A stretch of 64,000 nucleotides of DNA from Streptomyces olivochromogenes (GCF_001514115.1 NZ_KQ948458.1:166497-230496), one strand, 5' to 3'. Positions 1 to 7,652 are shown, counted from the first letter of the stretch. A program made the numbers and translations. The notes: generated by a model from the sequence alone, not told the origin.

Positions 1-663
1 ACGAGGGCCTGTGCCCGGCACGCCGAGAGCACGCTCCCCCAAGCTCTCGACTCCGCTCGAGCAGGGGGGACCCCCATGACGCCGCAGGGCCCGCCCTCCG
101 GGCGGACGACGGGAATGTGACGACAGGACCTAGCCCTGTTGGTCGTACTGGAGACGCTGACGCCCGCCGAACGGCTCGCCTTCGTGCTGCACGACCTGTT
201 CGCGGTGCCCTTCGAGGAGATCGCGCCCCTCGTGGGCCGTACGTCGGCGGCGTCCCGTCAGCTCGCCAGCCGGGCCCGGCGCAGGGTCCAGGGCGGGGCG
301 CCCGTGCCCGATCCCGACCTGGCGCGGCAGCGGGCGGTCGTGGACGCGTTCCTCGCGGCGGCGCGTGAGGGCGACTTCGACGCGCTCGTCGCCGTGCTCG
401 ACCCGGACGTGGTGGCCCGCAGCGAGGCCGGGGTGACGGCCGGTGCGATCGCCGTGGCCTCGGGGGCGAGCGGGTACGCGCACCTGGCCCGGATCGCGCG
501 GCCCGCGCTCGTCAACGGCGCCGCGGGCGTGGTCGTGGTCGTGGAGGGACGCCCCGTCGGTGTCCTCGCCTTCACGGTCGTGCACGGCAGGATCGCCGTC
601 ATCGACATCCTCAACGACCCGGAGCGGCTGACCGGGCTGGACGTCACCGTCCTCGACCGGTAG
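1..663 (+). pseudogene. ECF41/SigJ-type sigma factor, 5'-truncated by the window and probably frameshifted
   Basis: From about 130 the reading frame encodes LALLVVLETLTPAERLAFVLHD followed by the sigma-70 region 4 helix-turn-helix (EIAPLVGRTSAASRQLASRARRRVQG) and a SnoaL-like C-terminal domain, the layout of ECF41 sigma factors. The frame has a TGA at 118-120, just upstream of the LALL segment. The frame two bases on is open from the window edge and reads ADDGNVTTG up to about 129, as expected before LALLVVLETL. Removing one C near 129-130 joins the two. A 45-bp repeat (33-77) also lies in this stretch. The sigma-2 domain is outside the window. I infer a decayed gene; a sequencing error is the alternative. 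Confidence 0.6.
33..77 (+). repeat. 45-bp Streptomyces-type interspersed repeat inside the sigma gene
   Basis: The segment has an outer C-run/G-run (CTCCCCC near the start, CAGGGGGG near the end) around an inner imperfect hairpin built on CTCTCGA and CTCGAGC, ending in ACCCCCAT. I recall the same sequence as a frequent interspersed repeat in other Streptomyces genomes, often within or beside genes; this cannot be verified from the window alone, where I found only this copy. It lies in the damaged part of the sigma factor gene. Confidence 0.5.
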
Positions 664-694
664 CCCCCGGCTCCCCGGCCGCGTCGAAAGGGCG

Positions 695-1258
695 TCAGCC
701 CAACTGCCGGTAGCGCCCCTTGAAGTACAGCAGCGGTCCGCCGTCCCCGCTCGGTACCGACGCGGTCAGCACCCGCCCGATGACGAGGGTGTGGTCACCG
801 GCGGCGACCCGCTGCTCGGTGCGGCACTCCAGGGTCGCCAGGGCGCCGCCCACCAGGAGTGCCCCGGACGCCTCGCCACGGACGTACGGGATGTCCTCGA
901 AGAGCAGGCGGTCGCTGATGCGGCCCTTCATGGCGAAGCGGCCCGCGATGTGGCGCTGGCTCTCGGAGAGCACGGAGACGGCCCACAGGGGCTGTTCGTC
1001 GAGCAGATCGTCCATGCGGGAGCCCTCGCGCAGGCTGACCATGACGAGTGGCGGGTCCAGGGAGACGGACAGGAAGGCCGTCGCCGTCATGCCGACGTCC
1101 TCGCCGCCGGGGCCTTCCGGGTCCAGCGCGGGCTCGTGCGCGCTCACCAGGACCACACCCGCGGCCAGCAGGGACATGGCGGCACGGAACTCGTCGTTAC
1201 TCACCCCCTCAGCATGCACGGAGGGGGTGAGTGGAGCGGCAGAGGGAGTGTTCAGCAC
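695..1258 (-). CDS. Flavin reductase family protein (FMN-binding split barrel)
   Basis: The 187-aa product belongs to the flavin reductase/DIM6-NTAB family, which uses NAD(P)H to reduce free or bound FMN/FAD, usually for a partner monooxygenase. Family features visible: FRAAMSLLAAGVVLVSA at the N-terminus, GMTATAFLSVSLDPPLVMVSL (flavin-binding loop), FAVKGR-like FAMKGRISDRLLF, and the C-terminal LLYFKGRYRQLG. No monooxygenase is adjacent, so the partner is unknown. The start is uncertain: GTG at 1258 gives the longest protein, but GTG at 1204 (VSNDEFRAAM) begins where homology begins and lies inside a perfect inverted repeat (1201-1230). Confidence 0.85.
   Translation of the reverse strand: MLNTPSAAPLTPSVHAEGVSNDEFRAAMSLLAAGVVLVSAHEPALDPEGPGGEDVGMTATAFLSVSLDPPLVMVSLREGSRMDDLLDEQPLWAVSVLSESQRHIAGRFAMKGRISDRLLFEDIPYVRGEASGALLVGGALATLECRTEQRVAAGDHTLVIGRVLTASVPSGDGGPLLYFKGRYRQLG
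1201..1230. promoter_or_regulatory. Perfect inverted repeat at the start of the flavin reductase gene
   Basis: TCACCCCCTC (1201-1210) and GAGGGGGTGA (1221-1230) are perfect 10-bp arms separated by 10 bp. They cover the alternative GTG start at 1204. An operator for a dimeric repressor, or a stem that hides the start, are both possible. No regulator gene adjoins it. Confidence 0.4.
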
Positions 1259-1314
1259 GCCGAAACGCTAGTCTCCGACCCCGGGGAGCCACATCGGGCC
1301 TCGGTCCGAGCCGG

Positions 1315-1362
1315 GTCCTAAGTCTGGTCCTAAGTCTGGTCCTGAGCCGGGTCCTAGGTCTC
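1315..1362 (+). repeat. 12-bp tandem repeat, four units
   Basis: GTCCTAAGTCTG occurs twice exactly (1315-1338) and twice with changes (GTCCTGAGCCGG, GTCCTAGGTCTC). It lies in the intergenic gap between the flavin reductase and cdgB. No function is visible; it is a slippage-prone minisatellite. Confidence 0.7.
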
Positions 1363-1464
1363 GGGACGGACACAACTGCTCACAGTGTCTACACAGCGTC
1401 CAAATAAGCGTTCAGTAAACACACGGGGGAAATGCAGAAACCCCACTCAATTGCTCATCTTCTG

Positions 1465-1482
1465 CTGTGACTTGAGTCACAG
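1465..1482 (+). promoter_or_regulatory. Crp-like operator upstream of cdgB
   Basis: The sequence CTGTGACTTGAGTCACAG is a dyad with perfect 8-bp arms and a 2-bp centre. It contains TGTGA-N6-TCACA, the classical Crp/FNR half-site arrangement, and also fits the GTG-N6-GNCAC motif known for Streptomyces Crp. It sits about 165 bp before the cdgB start. The match is seen directly; binding by Crp is inferred. Confidence 0.6.
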
Positions 1483-1496
1483 GAGCCATATTTTGT

Positions 1497-1509
1497 TGAC
1501 CCTGTGTAC
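1497..1509 (+). promoter_or_regulatory. BldD-like box upstream of cdgB
   Basis: TGACCCTGTGTAC fits the BldD consensus TNACNC(A/T)GNGTNA at every defined position except the last. cdgB is an established BldD target in S. coelicolor, and BldD is itself the c-di-GMP-sensing developmental repressor, so a site here would close a feedback loop. The box is 14 bp downstream of the Crp-like dyad. Confidence 0.6.
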
Positions 1510-1647
1510 CGAGTGGGCAGCGCGCTGTGATTCAGTGGCGTGGAAGCTATGCACGAAGCTACCAAGTAGTACGCGAGAGAACCGTAAGAGAACCAGGTAC
1601 GCCGAAGACAACCCTGGAGTTGCTGCGAGGTCTCGAGGGGAGGGCGA

Positions 1648-3372
1648 ATGGAGACCGAGTCGGAGCCCTATGTCCGTCTTGCGACCCTGCGGCAGCTCCA
1701 TCAGGTGATGGCGGACATGAACACCGCGCGGAGCCTGGCGGACACGCTGCAGACCGTCGCCGACGGCGTGGTCACGGGCCTCGGCTACGAGCTGGCGTGT
1801 GTCAATCTCGTACGCCCCGACGGCGACCTCGTGGTGGCCGCGCTCGCCGGCAACTCCGCCGCCGAAGCACTGATCACCGGCCGGGTCGGCTCCCGCACCT
1901 CCTGGGACCGCCGGCTGAACATGGGCGAGGCCTGGGGTGATCTGCGCTTCATTCCGCACACCGAGGGCTGGGTCCTCGACGACGACGACGTACCGCAGTG
2001 GTACACCGACGGGCCCGCGCCGCGCTTCGAGGACGAGTGGCACCCCTCTGACCGCCTCTTCGCCCCCATGTACACCCCGGGAATCTCCGGGGGCAGCACC
2101 GGTGAGCTGATCGGCGTCCTGTCCGTGGACCGGCCGCGCAACGGGCGGCGCCCCGGCGCGTGGGGACGCGAGGCGCTCCAGATGTACGCCTTCCAGGCCG
2201 CCATCGCCATTAGCAACGCGCGTCTACGAGCCAATATGCAGCGCGCCCTGGTCCGGCTCGAGCGTGAGCAGCAGGCCCTGCGCGCCAGCGAGGAGAGCTT
2301 CCGGCAGGCCTTCGAGTACGCCCCCTCCGGCATGGCCATCGCCGAGATGGGCGGCGACCAGCACGGCCGCATCCTGCGCACCAACGACGCCCTGTGCCGC
2401 CTCCTGGGCCGGCCCGCCTCCGCGATGCGCCGCTACTCCTTCTCCGACCTCGTGCACCCCGAGGACATCGGCACCCTGCTCCGCACGTCCGCCGAGGGCG
2501 GACGCGCCGAGCTCAGACTCGGCCGCCGCGACGGCACCTACGTCTGGGTCTCGCTGCGCAACTCCGTGGTCGCGGACGCCGCCGACGGCCCCCGCTTCCT
2601 GCTCACGCACGTCGAGGACATAGAGGAACGCAAGCGCCGCGAGCTCCAGCTCGCCCACCGCGCCTCGCACGACTCGCTCACCGGCCTGCCGAACTCGGCC
2701 GAGCTGCGCTCCCGCCTCGGTTCCCGCCTCTGCCGGCGCCCCGGGGCCCTTCAGCCGGGCACGGTCGAGTCGCTGGACGCGGCGTACGGGCACGGTCCGT
2801 TCGCGGACCAGGCGGCCGAGCACAACTCCTACGACGGCCAGCTCGGCGGCGGCGCGGGCACCGCGGGCAACGGGAGCGGCCACGGGTTCGACCTCGGGCC
2901 GGGCTTCGACGCGTACGACGCCTTCGACCACCATGTGCACACCATCGCGCCCGAGGGTGAGACGGACGACGGCACCAAGGGGCTCGCGGTGCTCTTCTGC
3001 GACCTCGACGGCTTCAAGTCGATCAACGACCGCTTCGGGCACAACGCGGGCGACGCGGTGCTCATCGAGGTCGCCAGACGCCTCACCAACGGTGTCCGGG
3101 ACGGCGACACGGTGGCCAGGCTCGGCGGCGACGAGTTCGTGGTGCTCGCCGACGGGCTCGGCCGGGCCGACGCCGCTGACCTCGCCGTACGACTGCGGAA
3201 CGCGATCATCCCGCCGATCCGTGTGGACGGCCGGGCCGTCCGGGTGGGCGCCAGCTTCGGCATCGGGTGGGCACACTGTGGCATGACGGCGGACGAGGTC
3301 TTGAAATCCGCTGACGAACGGATGTACGTCGAGAAACGGTCTCGTCCCAAACAGCATCGGCGTGCCGGATAA
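1648..3372 (+). CDS. cdgB: Diguanylate cyclase CdgB (GAF-PAS-GGDEF)
   Basis: The 574-aa protein makes cyclic di-GMP from GTP, the messenger that holds Streptomyces in vegetative growth through BldD. Domains: GAF about residues 10-195, PAS/PAC about 215-325, GGDEF from about 335. The active-site GGDEF is intact (493-497), and the inhibitory I-site RDGD (484-487) lies five residues before it, so product feedback is expected. There is no EAL domain. Between HDSLTGLPN and LAVLFCDLDGF, where cyclases normally have about 30 residues, there are about 100 residues rich in Gly, Asp and His. The ATG has GGGGAGGG just upstream. Architecture, length and neighbours match S. coelicolor CdgB. Confidence 0.93.
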   Translation: METESEPYVRLATLRQLHQVMADMNTARSLADTLQTVADGVVTGLGYELACVNLVRPDGDLVVAALAGNSAAEALITGRVGSRTSWDRRLNMGEAWGDLRFIPHTEGWVLDDDDVPQWYTDGPAPRFEDEWHPSDRLFAPMYTPGISGGSTGELIGVLSVDRPRNGRRPGAWGREALQMYAFQAAIAISNARLRANMQRALVRLEREQQALRASEESFRQAFEYAPSGMAIAEMGGDQHGRILRTNDALCRLLGRPASAMRRYSFSDLVHPEDIGTLLRTSAEGGRAELRLGRRDGTYVWVSLRNSVVADAADGPRFLLTHVEDIEERKRRELQLAHRASHDSLTGLPNSAELRSRLGSRLCRRPGALQPGTVESLDAAYGHGPFADQAAEHNSYDGQLGGGAGTAGNGSGHGFDLGPGFDAYDAFDHHVHTIAPEGETDDGTKGLAVLFCDLDGFKSINDRFGHNAGDAVLIEVARRLTNGVRDGDTVARLGGDEFVVLADGLGRADAADLAVRLRNAIIPPIRVDGRAVRVGASFGIGWAHCGMTADEVLKSADERMYVEKRSRPKQHRRAG

Positions 3373-3489
3373 GTCACAGGTCAGTGGGTTGATGCGAGGA
3401 AGCCCACCCGTTTGGCCCCCTGGGAGCGGGTAGGCTCGCTATTCATCCATGTACCGCATCTGAACCGCACCTGTTGAGGAGACCTAGGG

Positions 3490-4470
3490 ATGACGCCCGG
3501 CAACAACGGCGCGAGCACGCCCGAGGATGACGACCCGTTCGGCTATCTGTACGCCGACGGTCAGGCCAACGGCGCCACTCCGCCCAGCGGAGGCGGCGGC
3601 TACGGCTACCCCGGCTCGGTCAACCGGGTGCGGGCGGTCGGCGAGCGCCAGTACGGACAGCAGCAGCCCGGTTACGGCCAGCAGGCCCCGACCGCGCAGT
3701 ACGGCCAGCAGGCCGCCCCGACGGCACCGTACGGCCAGGTGCCGCAGCAGGGCGCCTACGGGCAGCCGAACGCGCACTACGCGGCGCCCGAGACGGTCCC
3801 CGGCGGGTCCCCGACCGGCCGGCAGTCGTCCGGCGGCGGCGGGCGTGGCCGCGGACCGAACACCAAGGGCCTGCTGATCGGCGCCATCGCCGTGGTCGCC
3901 GCCGTCGTCATCGGCATCGGCGTCGCGATGATGAACGGCAACTCGAACGACAAGAGCAAGGACACGGCGGGCGGCGGCTCGACCCCGACGGCCTCCGAGA
4001 GCGCGTCCCCGAGCGCGTCGACCTCGCCGTCGGCGGTCGCCGGTGAGCTCCCGAAGATCGACGCGAAGGCGCTGAGCCTGGGGACGGGTGTCACGACGGC
4101 GTCGGACGTCAAGGGTGCGAAGGCGGACGGCGGCGTCTACGTCACGGGCTTCAATCAGGTCGGTGCGGCCGTCACCTGGAACGTCAGCGGCATCCCCAAG
4201 GCCGGCAAATACACGCTGTACGTGAACTACGGGGTGCCTGGCAAGGACGCCGACGCCACGCTCACGATCAATGGAACCGCCCAGAGTCGCCATCTCAACC
4301 TGAAGAACTTTGCCAAAGCCGCAGAGGGCGACTACGAGAAGGGTTGGACCAACACCTGGGGGGACATCACCCTCAACAAGGGGACCAACACCATCAAGAT
4401 CTCCTGCGAGCAGGGCAACCAGTGCGACGCGAACATCGACCAACTCTGGTTGGAAGCAGGGTGGAAGTAG
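3490..4470 (+). CDS. Membrane-anchored protein with extracellular CBM35-like carbohydrate-binding domain
   Basis: The 326-aa protein has a cytoplasmic N-terminus rich in Gly, Gln, Tyr and Pro with YGQQ-type repeats (about 35-100). A single membrane segment follows (about 127-148, GLLIGAIAVVAAVVIGIGVA), then a Ser/Thr/Pro linker and a C-terminal beta-sandwich (about 188-326) resembling CBM35. Two Cys near the end (SCEQGNQCDANIDQLWLEAGW) may form a disulfide. No catalytic domain is present, so a surface polysaccharide-binding role is inferred. GAGG lies ahead of the ATG. The gene is followed by a perfect palindromic terminator. A shorter 3' end of a related gene survives at 4785-4847. Confidence 0.8.
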   Translation: MTPGNNGASTPEDDDPFGYLYADGQANGATPPSGGGGYGYPGSVNRVRAVGERQYGQQQPGYGQQAPTAQYGQQAAPTAPYGQVPQQGAYGQPNAHYAAPETVPGGSPTGRQSSGGGGRGRGPNTKGLLIGAIAVVAAVVIGIGVAMMNGNSNDKSKDTAGGGSTPTASESASPSASTSPSAVAGELPKIDAKALSLGTGVTTASDVKGAKADGGVYVTGFNQVGAAVTWNVSGIPKAGKYTLYVNYGVPGKDADATLTINGTAQSRHLNLKNFAKAAEGDYEKGWTNTWGDITLNKGTNTIKISCEQGNQCDANIDQLWLEAGWK

Positions 4471-4484
4471 TCCGAGAGGTAAGT

Positions 4485-4526
4485 GAAGCGTCCCTGCCCG
4501 CCTGATCAGGCGGGCAGGGACGCTTC
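4485..4526. terminator. Perfect 42-bp palindrome, probable bidirectional terminator
   Basis: Two 21-bp arms beginning GAAGCGTCCCTGCCCGCC meet at TGATCA with no unpaired loop. It starts 14 bp after the CBM35-like gene and lies between it and the convergent pfkB remnant. A stem of this length is strong for G+C-rich actinobacteria, which usually lack a U-tract. Confidence 0.85.
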
Positions 4527-4547
4527 CACGTTTCTCAAGCCGTGGCG

Positions 4548-4797
4548 TCAGGCCGCCGTCGCGTCCGCCGTGACCGCGATCTGGTCGAGCAGGGTCTCGT
4601 ACGCCAGGTGGTCGAACTCGCCCGCCACCGGTGCCAGTACGGTCGCCGCGGACAGGGCGACGGCCCGCGCCAGGCGCTCCGGCCACGCAAGTCCCTCCAC
4701 CAGTCCCGACAGCAGGCCCGCGACCGCCGAGTCGCCCGCGCCGGTCGGATTGCCGTGGACACGGCGCGGCGGGGTGGCGCGCCAGAGGCCGTCAACG
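4548..4797 (-). pseudogene. 3' fragment of a pfkB-family sugar kinase (duplicated copy)
   Basis: The minus strand encodes DGLWRATPPRRVHGNPTGAGDSAVAGLLSGLVEGLAWPERLARAVALSAATV and a short tail. This is the last quarter of a PfkB kinase, including the NPTGAGDSA signature and catalytic Asp. It aligns along its length with the C-terminus of the intact pfkB gene at 5442-6359, and the DNA is visibly similar but clearly diverged. No N-terminal or substrate-binding half is present upstream, so it cannot make a working kinase. It ends abruptly where a CBM35-like 3' end begins on the other strand, marking a duplication joint. Confidence 0.8.
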
Positions 4798-4847
4798 ACG
4801 GCAACCAGTGCAACGCCGTCCTGGACCAGGTCTACCTCACCAAATAG
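4785..4847 (+). pseudogene. 3' end of a second CBM35-like gene
   Basis: The plus strand reads EAVNDGNQCNAVLDQVYLTK and stop, matching the end of the CBM35-like protein encoded just upstream (EQGNQCDANIDQLWLEAGWK). The shared GNQC-A--DQ pattern and the stop position argue against chance. Nothing upstream in this frame resembles a CBM; it runs into antisense pfkB DNA. A terminator-like hairpin follows at 4871-4908, as after the intact gene. Confidence 0.6.
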
Positions 4848-4870
4848 AGGCCGATGCGGTCCGTCAAGCG

Positions 4871-4908
4871 CGACAGCCGCCGGAGGTGTTGATTTCCGGC
4901 GGCTGTCG
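4871..4908. terminator. Hairpin terminator between the CBM35 remnant and the I36-like gene
   Basis: Fourteen-bp arms (CGACAGCCGCCGGA and its complement) enclose a 10-nt loop. It lies 38 bp past the convergent end of the minus-strand gene at 4946 and after the CBM35-like remnant, so it could serve both directions. Confidence 0.8.
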
Positions 4909-4945
4909 AACATTGTGAACTTCAGGTTAAGCGCTCTTGGCGCAC

Positions 4946-5293
4946 TCAGCCGAAAATCTCAACCGAGTTGGCGCTGCCGGGGTTGTCCGAGTGGGTGCCC
5001 GGCTTCAGAGTGACCAGCTTGGTGCCGGTGGCGCAGCCGAGGGTGGCCTTCCAGAAAACCAGAGTGTAAGAAGTCTGGTTCGAGACGGACCGGGCGATGT
5101 GGTCGAGAGGGATACAGCCGGGCGATTCGGAATAGATCGTCCTGGTCCCGGTCCTGTTCGTCCCCGACCACCCGCAGAACTTGCCCTTCGGGCATGTGTT
5201 GGGATCGGCTGCCGCGGCCGGTGTGGCAAAGGTGCCGCCCAGCAATGCGCCGGCCACAGCCACCGTTGTCAGGCTTTTCTTGAGCATGCTCAT
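4946..5293 (-). CDS. Small secreted protein, peptidase inhibitor family I36-like
   Basis: The 115-aa product starts with a classical signal peptide (MSMLKKSLTTVAVAGALLGGTFATPAAA-ADP, cleavage near residue 28), leaving a mature protein of about 87 residues with four Cys. The mature part (CPKGKFCGWSGTNRTGTRTIYSESPGC...ARSVSNQT) follows the pattern of Streptomyces I36-type inhibitors and small beta/gamma-crystallin-like proteins: CxxGxFCxW near the start and a conserved SVxN. Inhibition of a protease is inferred from the family. GGGGAA precedes the first ATG. The gene sits inside the duplication scar between the two pfkB copies. Confidence 0.8.
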   Translation of the reverse strand: MSMLKKSLTTVAVAGALLGGTFATPAAAADPNTCPKGKFCGWSGTNRTGTRTIYSESPGCIPLDHIARSVSNQTSYTLVFWKATLGCATGTKLVTLKPGTHSDNPGSANSVEIFG

Positions 5294-5441
5294 ATAAGGT
5301 TCCCCGATTCTGATTCTTTTCTTTCGCCATTGGTCGATGTGGCGAACGAATGATCATCCGATCATCCGGCAGACGTGAGGGGGAAGGGCGTTTCTCGGCC
5401 AACTTGTTAGGCGGGCATATCCGGCAAGGGTTCCAAAGCTG

Positions 5442-6359
5442 TCACGCCGCCGTCACTGACACTCGCGCCAGGAGTTTTTCGTAGGCCGCGCGGTCGAACT
5501 CGCCCGCCGCCGGGGCCTGTACCGTCGCCGCCGACAGGGCCACCGCGCGGGTCAGTCGCTCCGGCCAGGGGAGTTGTTCGACCAGGCCGGAGAGCAGGCC
5601 GGCGACCGCGGAGTCGCCCGCGCCGGTCGGGTTGCCGTGTTCCCGGTCGGGCGGGGTCGCGTGCCAGCGGCCCTCCGGGGTGAGCGCCAGCAGGCCCTGC
5701 GGGCCCAGTGAGGCGACGATCGCTCTCGCCCCGCGTCGGCGGGCGTCCTGGGTCGCGCGTGACGGGTCGTGGGAACCGGTGAGTTCGGCCAGTTCGTCGG
5801 CGTTCGGCTTGACCAGGTCGGGCCGGGCGGCCACACCCCGCCGCAGCGGCTCCCCGCTGGTATCGAGGAGTACAGGGACACCCGCCGAGCGGGCCGCCTT
5901 TATCAGCCCCGCGTACGCGCCCACCGGCACCCCCGGCGGCAGGCTGCCGCACAGGGCCACCGCCGAGGCGGAGCGCAGCAGCACCCCGTACGCCTCCTGG
6001 AAGGCCGCCCACTCGCCAGGGGTGATCTCCGGTCCTGGTTCGTTGAGTTGGGTCGAGTCACCCGTCGTCGTGTCGACCACGGCTATCGTGCGGCGTGTCG
6101 CCCCCGCGACCGGGATCAGCGCGTCCACCACCCCGGGCGTGTCCGCGAGTTGGTCCCGCAGGGCGCGGCCCGTCACGCCGCCCGTGAAGCCCGTGACCGT
6201 GACCTCGTGGCCGAGGGCGGCGAGCACCCGGGCCACGTTCAGGCCCTTGCCACCGGGGCGTTCGGTCACCTCGGTCACCCGGTGCGCGGTGTGCGGGCGC
6301 AGGGACCGTACGCGGTAGGTGATGTCGAGAGCGGTGTTCGGTGTGACCGTGAGGATCAC
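5442..6359 (-). CDS. PfkB-family hexose-phosphate kinase (1-phosphofructokinase/tagatose-6-phosphate kinase type)
   Basis: The 305-aa protein carries both PfkB signatures, GGKGLNVARVLAALGHEV near the N-terminus and HGNPTGAGDSAVAGLLSGL near the C-terminus, with GAGD supplying the catalytic Asp. The opening ILTVTPNTALDITYRV is typical of the FruK/LacC group, which phosphorylates ketohexose phosphates at C1 or C6. The start is GTG at 6359, preceded by GGGAGG; longer versions lack a ribosome site. It lies 147 bp after nagA on the same strand, so a role in amino-sugar or galactosamine-type sugar use is plausible. Substrate cannot be fixed from sequence. A diverged 3' duplicate is at 4548-4797. Confidence 0.88.
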   Translation of the reverse strand: MILTVTPNTALDITYRVRSLRPHTAHRVTEVTERPGGKGLNVARVLAALGHEVTVTGFTGGVTGRALRDQLADTPGVVDALIPVAGATRRTIAVVDTTTGDSTQLNEPGPEITPGEWAAFQEAYGVLLRSASAVALCGSLPPGVPVGAYAGLIKAARSAGVPVLLDTSGEPLRRGVAARPDLVKPNADELAELTGSHDPSRATQDARRRGARAIVASLGPQGLLALTPEGRWHATPPDREHGNPTGAGDSAVAGLLSGLVEQLPWPERLTRAVALSAATVQAPAAGEFDRAAYEKLLARVSVTAA

Positions 6360-6506
6360 CTGGACCGACCTCCCCCGATGAATGCGCTGGCCGACAGTTT
6401 CGAGTTCCGGAGAATCCGGAGGCTCGATCATGCCAAAGACAACGGCGGTCGGCCCAGTCCCGGGACGACCGCCGTACGTCACATCGCGTTCCAATCGGGG
6501 GGCGAA

Positions 6507-7652
6507 TCAGCCCAGTTGTGGGTCAACCACCCATTCGCCCCGGCGCATCACGCCCTTGAGGGCGAACTCCGCGTCCAGGACCACCAGGTCGGCGTCCTTG
6601 CCCGGTTCCAGCGAGCCCACCCTGTCGTACAGGCCGAGCAGGCGGGCCGGGTTGGCGGACAGGGCCGCGACGATGTCCTCGACCGGCAGCCGGTCGACGG
6701 TCACCGCCCGCTGGAAGGCGCGGTCGAGGGTGAGCGTGGAGCCCGCGATCGAGCCGCCCTCCACCAGCCGGGCGACCCCCTCGCTGACCTCGACCTCCAG
6801 CGGGCCGAGCCGATAGCGGCCGTCGCCGAATCCCGCCGCGTCCATGGCGTCCGTGATGAACGCCACCCGGTCCGCGCCCGCGTGATGGAACGCCAGCTGG
6901 AGCGCGGCGGGGTGGAGGTGGGTGCCGTCGTTGATCAGCTCGACGGTGATCCGCTCGTCCTCGAGGAGGGCGGCGATCGGGCCGGGCGTGCGGTGTCCGA
7001 GCACGGGCATGGCGTTGAACAGGTGCGTGGCGACGGTCGCGCCCGCGTCGATGGCCTCCACCGTCTGCTCGTACGTCGCGTCCGTGTGCCCGATCGCCGC
7101 GATCACCCCGTGCTCGGCCAGCAGGCGTACGGAGTCGATGCCGCCCGGCAGTTCGGTGGCGAGGGTGACCATGCTGGCCCGGCCGCGCGCCGCGTCGATC
7201 AGCTTGCGGACCTCGGCCGGGTCCGGGTCGCGCAGCAGTTCCTCGGAGTGCGCGCCCTTGCGGCACGGCGAGATGAACGGGCCCTCGAAGTGGATGCCCG
7301 CGATGTCGCCCTGCTCGGCCAGCTCGGAGAGCAGCCCGGCGCGCTGGGCGAGGCCGTCCATGTCGCCGGTCACGGTCGAGGCGACGAGGGTGGTGGTGCC
7401 GTGCAGCCGGTGGGTGTGGACGCCCTGGAGGACCTCCTCGACGGTCCCGGAGGTGAAGGAGGCACCGCCGCCGCCGTGGTTGTGGAGGTCCACGAAGCCG
7501 GGGACGAGCCAGTGGCCCGACAGGTCCAGTGTCCGCGCCGACGAGGACGCGCTGCCGGCGATGCGTGTGCCGTCGACGATCACACGACCGTCGTCGACGA
7601 CTCCGGTGGGCAGTACCACCCTGGCACCGGCGAGAACCGTTCTAGGGGCCAT
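6507..7652 (-). CDS. nagA: N-acetylglucosamine-6-phosphate deacetylase
   Basis: NagA removes the acetyl group from GlcNAc-6-P, giving GlcN-6-P and acetate, the committed step in using chitin- and peptidoglycan-derived GlcNAc. The 381-aa sequence shows the amidohydrolase fold: VDLHNHGGGGASF (metal and loop), GIHFEGPFISP (metal Glu), AIGHTDA and THLFNAMP-L-HR (metal/substrate His), and ITDAMDAAG (catalytic Asp). The ATG overlaps the nagK stop codon by one base (TGATG), and GGAGG lies 10 nt ahead, so translation is probably coupled. Control is expected through the dre sites upstream of nagK. Confidence 0.96.
   Translation of the reverse strand: MAPRTVLAGARVVLPTGVVDDGRVIVDGTRIAGSASSSARTLDLSGHWLVPGFVDLHNHGGGGASFTSGTVEEVLQGVHTHRLHGTTTLVASTVTGDMDGLAQRAGLLSELAEQGDIAGIHFEGPFISPCRKGAHSEELLRDPDPAEVRKLIDAARGRASMVTLATELPGGIDSVRLLAEHGVIAAIGHTDATYEQTVEAIDAGATVATHLFNAMPVLGHRTPGPIAALLEDERITVELINDGTHLHPAALQLAFHHAGADRVAFITDAMDAAGFGDGRYRLGPLEVEVSEGVARLVEGGSIAGSTLTLDRAFQRAVTVDRLPVEDIVAALSANPARLLGLYDRVGSLEPGKDADLVVLDAEFALKGVMRRGEWVVDPQLG

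Noticed and set aside
4542..4847. A 101-residue plus-strand gene ending in the CBM35-like tail
   Set aside because: All but the last 20 residues are antisense of the pfkB fragment; only the tail is meaningful, so it is scored as a remnant.
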